Of a DNA stretch of 64,000 nt, positions 49,311 to 64,000 are shown piece by piece. The DNA lies in assembly GCA_034670405.1 (NCBI GenBank), contig JAXDDX010000013.1:2672001-2736000 (forward strand), in the 5' to 3' direction. The notes under the pieces are model-generated. The model saw only the letters and a program-made list of their open reading frames with translations, made no database searches and was not told the DNA's origin. Position 1 is the stretch's first letter. Every line of letters starts with the position of its first letter. This DNA comes from Hoplostethus atlanticus. Lineage: Eukaryota; Chordata; Actinopteri; Trachichthyiformes; Trachichthyidae. Position numbers and translations under genes: made by a program.

Positions 49311-50380
49311 CTATTCTACTATTACATTCTGCCAATCGGAAAGTATGGAAAAGGCAAACTGGGAATCAGACACAGAATACTTCCCCGAGGACCAGTGCGG
49401 CTTTCCCCTTGCATTCAAGTAGAATAATACAAGAGATGCATCATGCCTGACACTGTGTATATAACTGACTGTCTGGTCTGGTGTCAGGGTGAAAAGGTTA
49501 TTCTGCTCTTTAAATTAGTTACTTATGGATATTATTAAACAGGGGAAAACGTTGAAACGCGCGATGATGTAAATCACTCCATCTGTAGCCTATCGAGTTA
49601 CATTTAATGGACTGTTTTTAATAAATAATGACATGCCCCTTTGTTGCTTGTCTGTTTATCTGACGGATAGGCTATAGCCAATACATGCAAGTTGGGTGGA
49701 AGGATACTGGTAAGTTAACTGAGGCCAATAATAGTCTACATTAGGGATTTTTCAGACTAAAAGCTCAGTCTCCCAGGCGTCCTTGTCCGTGCCTGCTTCA
49801 CGGTGAGAAAATCGACTCAGTTTGGATCTGCCGTTAGAATAATTTGTCTGTCACCGCGAGAGGACGCACTGTCACAATTTTAAGAGCGCAAATGTCCCGC
49901 AACCTGCCATTGGCCATGAGCAACAGGCTCTGCTGCAGCTTTTCTTTTCTCTCTCTGCGGTCGTGTACAGATAAACTGCTACAGACTGCTTGAATATCTG
50001 CAGCCTTCATTCGGCACTGTAATCAAACAAGACTATTGAGACAAAAACCCCGTTGTATTCTTTATCATTTAATTAGGGTCTGTTACTTTAAATGCCTTTG
50101 TGCTTCCTCGCTGTGTAAACTTCCCGATTTTAAATGTTTGAATTGCTTTGAATTAATACAGTATATATAGATGTTCATGTTTGTAGCCGACATTGTGGAT
50201 GTAGGTTGTCATAACTTGCTAATAACCTGCATTACTCTTAACTTTGCAAACCAGGAAATGTTTTTATTTGTCAAGTGTGTACACTTTTGATACAAAAATA
50301 AATATTTCAAGATATCTAGATGTTTTTGCAAGGTCATTAAAAAATCTTTTGCAGCAGTTCTTCTGCATCTCTCCTGGTCC
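48330..50380. other. gata3-proximal upstream DNA
   Basis: It holds a (CT)n at 48706-48741, a CA run at 49270-49308, and a CpG-containing block at about 49140-49255 with a perfect cAMP-response palindrome TGACGTCA at 49225-49232. At about 49905-49916 ccattggcc is an inverted CCAAT-type site. In mammals an antisense RNA starts close to the GATA3 promoter; a similar start could lie here, but nothing proves it. Confidence 0.35.
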
Positions 50381-50484
50381 ACGTTATATTCAATTAGGGC
50401 AGGCCCCTCCCCTATACTGATGACACTGACAGACCCTCCTTAAGTTGCGTCGCGCCACAGCTGTCTGCAAGCATTGAGCTGCCT
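50380..50484 (+). promoter_or_regulatory. gata3 proximal promoter
   Basis: Sequence just before the presumed start contains gggcaggcccctcccc, tgatgacactgacaga, taagttgcgtcgcgcc and the E-box palindrome ACAGCTGT around 50457-50464. From memory this block closely resembles the human GATA3 promoter immediately upstream of the mRNA start, which would make it an unusually well conserved core promoter. No TATA box is evident at the expected distance. The placement relies on recall and needs alignment. Confidence 0.6.
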
Positions 50485-50651
50485 GGCGCCATCCTGAAAG
50501 AATGCCTTCACTGTAAAAAAAGGGCTAGAGAGAGAGAGAGGGTAGAGCAAGGGTGAGTGAGCAACACCGACATAGACACAGAGAGAGAGCGAGAGAGAGG
50601 AGCGGAGTTAATGGAGAGGGCTGCTACTGCGCACGAACAGAGATTTGATCA
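50485..50651 (+). other. gata3 exon 1, non-coding 5' leader (approximate)
   Basis: The stretch from ggcgccatcctgaaagaatg through cactgtaaaaaaaggg into an AG-rich tract parallels the start of human GATA3 mRNA as I remember it. The proposed 3' end is a donor at 50652 (tttgatca then gtgagt). Another possible donor lies near 50552 (caagg then gtgagt). Exon 1 has no part of the main reading frame but holds at least one short upstream ORF. Confidence 0.5.
50502..50516 (+). CDS. Minimal upstream ORF (Met-Pro-Ser-Leu-stop)
   Basis: atgccttcactgtaa lies about 17 bases after the presumed cap site. It is short and close to the 5' end, so it would probably be bypassed often or allow re-initiation, tuning gata3 translation rather than making a useful peptide. 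Human GATA3, as I recall it, has a four-codon ORF of the same length at the same place. Confidence 0.35.
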   Translation: MPSL

Positions 50652-50993
50652 GTGAGTTTGACTTGCTGGTGCTGGTCAGTGTGCAGTAAAGCCATCTACT
50701 GCAAACAAGCCTTGCGCCTATAGATACCTCAACAACTTGTTGAGTTTGGCTAAAACGATTTTTTTGTTCAAGTTCAAGAAATCTGCGTGGGACCTGTTTA
50801 CGATTTTGGACCTATTTATATGACAACATCTCTCTTGCATTTGTAATGTAGGGTATGTTTCGTGTATACATATCTTATTCAACTCGGGCAAATTCACGTG
50901 AATGTGAATCCCCTGCCTATTTAGTCGTGAACAATTTGAGAATTACGATCTGGTCCAGAAAATAAGACAATAAATTGTTCTCTCTATCTCCAG
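50652..50993 (+). other. gata3 intron 1 (proposed)
   Basis: Bounded by GT at 50652-50653 and AG at 50992-50993, with a pyrimidine-rich acceptor (ttctctctatctccag). The 342 bases are mostly AT-rich with no repeats. Confidence 0.45.
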
Positions 50994-51113
50994 GTGATCG
51001 AAAGCAACGGCGGAACCTGTGGATTTAACAAACGGGGATTTTGGACAGATTGTTTCTTATCTTGTGCCTCGTGTCGGTTTGCTTCGGTGTGCATGAACAT
51101 TTGCTAAAAAGCA
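50994..51113 (+). other. gata3 exon 2, 5' untranslated part
   Basis: It begins gtgatcgaaagcaacggc just after the acceptor and runs to the main start codon. It contains one AUG, at 51093, opening a four-codon ORF. Read through from exon 1, a further ORF beginning at 50611 would stop at the exon junction (tga). Confidence 0.65.
51093..51107 (+). CDS. Minimal upstream ORF (Met-Asn-Ile-Cys-stop)
   Basis: atgaacatttgctaa ends only six bases before the gata3 start codon at 51114. With such spacing, re-initiation at the main AUG would be inefficient, so leaky scanning past this AUG would be needed for strong expression. The context tgtgcatga is weak at +4. The effect is inferred. Confidence 0.4.
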   Translation: MNIC

Positions 51114-60971
<9,858 letters not shown>

Positions 60972-61887
60972 ACATCCCCCTGCTGCACTACCCTGACCCT
61001 CGGCCCCGCCACCACCACCACCACCACACCCCCTCGGTACCTCTGCTGACCTGCTTCCATATCTTAAAAGACAAATAACCTGCTCCTCGGCCCCACCTAA
61101 GCTCCGCTGTCTCACCACCCAGCCACCCACGAGCTGACCTTGGTGTGAGAGAGACAGGCTTTAGGTTTCATTGTCCTCAGTTCTATCTTATTTTTATAAA
61201 CTCAAAGTGTACCTCTGCAATATGAATGCTTTGCAGACTGACTTGACTGTGGCGTACTGACCTCCGGGAAGATGTTTTCCTCCAACCAGGGAGAGAGACG
61301 AGAACATTTTCTCTTCAAGCCGCCACCCACATACAGACTGTCCTCCCAGCTGATCCCACGATAAGGAGCTCCATTTGTGTACAAAAAGCCATTTTTTTCC
61401 ACACGCAGACACAAATATTACAAAACAGACATTACAACAGTTAACTTTTATGATGCCCTCACCCTTTCCCAGCCCACCTGTCCTCACCTTGCACCTGTGT
61501 AACAGGAAACCCTGTTCCCCTTCTTCTGCTGAAGACGAGTGGAGACAAACTTTGAATATATTTGTACAAATTGTATGAAATACAGTACATTTAATGAAGA
61601 CTTTTTAATTAAGTAAGAAAAAAAGGAAACATGCCCCTGGGCAGCTAACGATGAGAAGGGTACGAGTCATGGTAGGTGGAGAGACTTGCCGCCGGAGGAG
61701 AGGATGCGTCCTGGAGAAAAGAGAGGGAGGAGGTGAAACGACTAGAGGGAAAGACTGAGAAAGGGCAGGTGTCTGTTTTTGCCTGCTGGAGTTGTGTTGC
61801 ATTAAGTTTGCAGAGAGTCTACGGCTCTGACTGCAGGCGTCTTTTTTTGGATGTGCTATAGGTCTCGGGCAATTGGTTTGTGTTCAC

Positions 61888-61932
<45 letters not shown>

Positions 61933-62205
61933 CACACACTCACTGCCACATTGGATCACCTGAAAGACTTTCTTCCTGCCCACAGATTATATGCATTGTG
62001 AAAAAAGTTCCTGTATTTGTTATTTGTATGTATAAATCAGAGTACCAAAAATACGAAAGAAACAAAGATGTAGAATTATTTCTTTATGTTATGCAGACTG
62101 AATGGTTGTAAAAATTTAATAATAATCACTAGTGTAAAATATGACTGCTTTTTGTTTCGTAATTTTTTTCCTCTTTGAAAATAATAAACTAGTTTAATCT
62201 CTGTT
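60972..62205 (+). other. gata3 3' untranslated region
   Basis: It runs from the stop codon to a polyadenylation site inferred just after AATAAA at 62183-62188. It contains a (CCA)n stretch at 61008-61030. A segment at about 61545-61618 (tgaatatatttgtacaaatt, gtatgaaatacagtacattt, aatgaagactttttaattaa) I recall as very similar in human GATA3. A (CA)n run lies at 61886-61927. Frames inside it are not genes. Confidence 0.7.
62183..62188 (+). terminator. gata3 polyadenylation signal (AATAAA)
   Basis: A canonical AATAAA, followed within 20-40 bases by TG-rich sequence (ctgttgacatgttagcctgt). The spacing fits a cleavage site near 62200-62210. An earlier alternative signal cannot be excluded. Confidence 0.65.
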
Positions 62206-62209
62206 GACA

Positions 62210-64000
62210 TGTTAGCCTGTGGTTGAGAGCCTTCTTTTCTGTCTCTGCACTGTGTGATGTTTGACACATAGTGCCCCTCCCTCCCCCCCCCAACCTGTGA
62301 CACCCTGCCATTTTTACCCAGCATTCACAGCAACAGCTCTTGTGGTGGAGCACACAAACAGGAAGAGCAGAAATAAACAGTGGCAATGGAGGAACGAATC
62401 ACAGGGCAGGGTCACAGAGGCTAGGCCACACAAGGCTGAAGGGACTTTTGTCTCATACTGATACATAAATACAAGCAGAACGTCAACACGTCCAGCTACC
62501 TGTCACTAGTGAAGTCATTCATTTGTTGAGGATGTATCAGTAAAGGGCATCAGCTCTGACTCATGTTACTTTGAATGTAAATTCTCTGAAATAATACATT
62601 TGGGTGTCACATCCTCATGCCAGGGCCTGAAAACAATCAAACAAATTGAAAGATGAAAGCAAGAACATACTTTCACCCCCTCACAGTGTAGTTTACTGTA
62701 CCCGCTTACTTACCTCCATCATATTAAGCTCCAACGAATGAAAGCCAAACACCCACTTTCCTCCACAGCGAGTGTAGCTATTTCAGCTACGTGTAATTTG
62801 TATTGCTGAGAAACGATTCAAGTAACTGGGAAGGAAAAGAGGAACTGCGTCTTTGTTTCGACCGCTAAATTAACCACAGAGTGGCTGGAGTTTCCTCAAT
62901 GCTTGAATACTATCACCCTTCCTTATTGGCCACACCACACAATGCACTCAAGCCCATGTCCACAATATATCAGACTATTCACAGTAAAGGGGGAAACGAG
63001 CAAAGACATTTGTTTTCTGGTGGCTTTCTTTTACAGACGATCCACTAATATTACCTCGAAGGTATATCATGTAGCGCTGGAGCGATATCGGAGACGGCCC
63101 GCTAACACACTACGACTGACTACTGGTGGCAGAGGTGGGAGGGATGCTGCCTTTGATAAAGCCTGCTAACAAACACAGATGATGCACATACCATCTGGGG
63201 GTTCATGAGGTCCAGCTATAGCATTTCCTCCTATATATCCCCAGGTAAGCAACACGTATGATGCTCACCAGAAACTATGGCCTCCAGTCAAACAAAAATC
63301 AATTATATTTTCATAAAAGCATTCATGGGTGCATTTTTCTTTGAAGACTCTTCCCTCACACATAACCTACAACAAATTAAAAGGTGGGTAAACTGAATTA
63401 CTCCTCCTTATTTAAGGTCTCCTCAGATTGTCCTGCTCTTACGCAACACACACTATTGTTAAAATGGCGCTGGCCTGTAAATTCTACACAACTCCCACAC
63501 CAAAAAAGATTTCCATGCAGACGGTTTCAAAACCACATTTCCAACAGTGACTATATTTGCTGGCATGCCAAATTCAATTGCTGCAGCCCTTTCATACCTC
63601 CCGTCAGAAAAAGGCCACGCAGAAGTCAGGTATTTGGCGTCATTTGTTTCTGAGCCTCTGTGTCCAATCGGGAGATTTGCTCCCTGTGTTTTAATAGCGG
63701 GGTCAAGGGAGCATGCGGAATGAGAATGGGAATAGTGTGTGTGTGTGTGTGTGTGTGTAGAGGGATTGAAGAGAGCTTTGCCCCGTGGTGGGACCCAATG
63801 GCCTCTAGCTGACCTTTCCCTCTGGTGTTCGGCTCAAGGGTGAGTGGAAATGCAGCGACTGAGTCAGGTGAGGAGCCTCGGTGACTCTCTGTGATCTGTT
63901 ATCTTCTTTCCTCTGTCAACGGCGTCACAAACTATTTATTTCCCCCGTGCGTGTCTGTCTGTCTCTCTCTCTCTCTCTGTCTCTCTCTCTCTCTCTCTCG
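62210..64000. other. Intergenic DNA downstream of gata3
   Basis: Unique-looking sequence, a GT run at 63736-63759, and a (CT)n run at about 63960-63998 that the window end cuts off. I see no coding exon. Confidence 0.45.

Overview
The window is teleost fish genomic DNA. It carries split vertebrate-type genes with GT-AG introns, very dense (GT)n/(CA)n and (CT)n/(GA)n microsatellites, small inverted-repeat transposons, and long non-coding stretches. Only one protein-coding gene can be supported: gata3, on the + strand. It encodes the two-zinc-finger transcription factor GATA3, with five coding exons between 51114 and 60971 and a 437-residue product. A non-coding first exon lies near 50485-50651 and a 3' UTR runs to a polyadenylation signal at 62183-62188. 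The species cannot be fixed from the sequence.

Layout: 1 to about 33 kb is gene-free and crowded with microsatellites and dispersed repeats. Family A (eleven copies, terminal ends related to AGGGTTAGACCGATAT) and family B (two copies bounded by TTAA) are the main ones. Family D, a common fish dispersed repeat, has two fragments. A tRNA-like SINE fragment and a long polypyrimidine tract are also present. From about 33.3 to 50.4 kb families A, B and D disappear, microsatellites thin out, and AT-rich unique sequence with many homeodomain-type and GATA-type motifs takes over. This is what one expects of regulatory DNA around a developmental regulator. A third dispersed family, C, occurs only on the gata3 side (37.3, 45.0 and 56.2 kb). 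From 50.4 to 62.2 kb is gata3 itself, and 62.2-64 kb is downstream intergenic DNA.

Points of interest: a TTAA-bounded element sits nested inside a family A copy, with host sequence resuming exactly after it. Family A orientations are perfectly sorted (six minus, then five plus). The gata3 leader has very short upstream ORFs, one of which looks shared with human GATA3. A UG-rich tract lies next to the splice acceptor of the first zinc-finger exon. Two inverted repeats and a GATA-site palindrome lie in likely regulatory DNA. I found no convincing previously undescribed multi-gene system. The most unusual material is repeat architecture and untranslated or regulatory sequence, not new protein genes. 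Claims of conservation rest on memory of human GATA3, not on an alignment.
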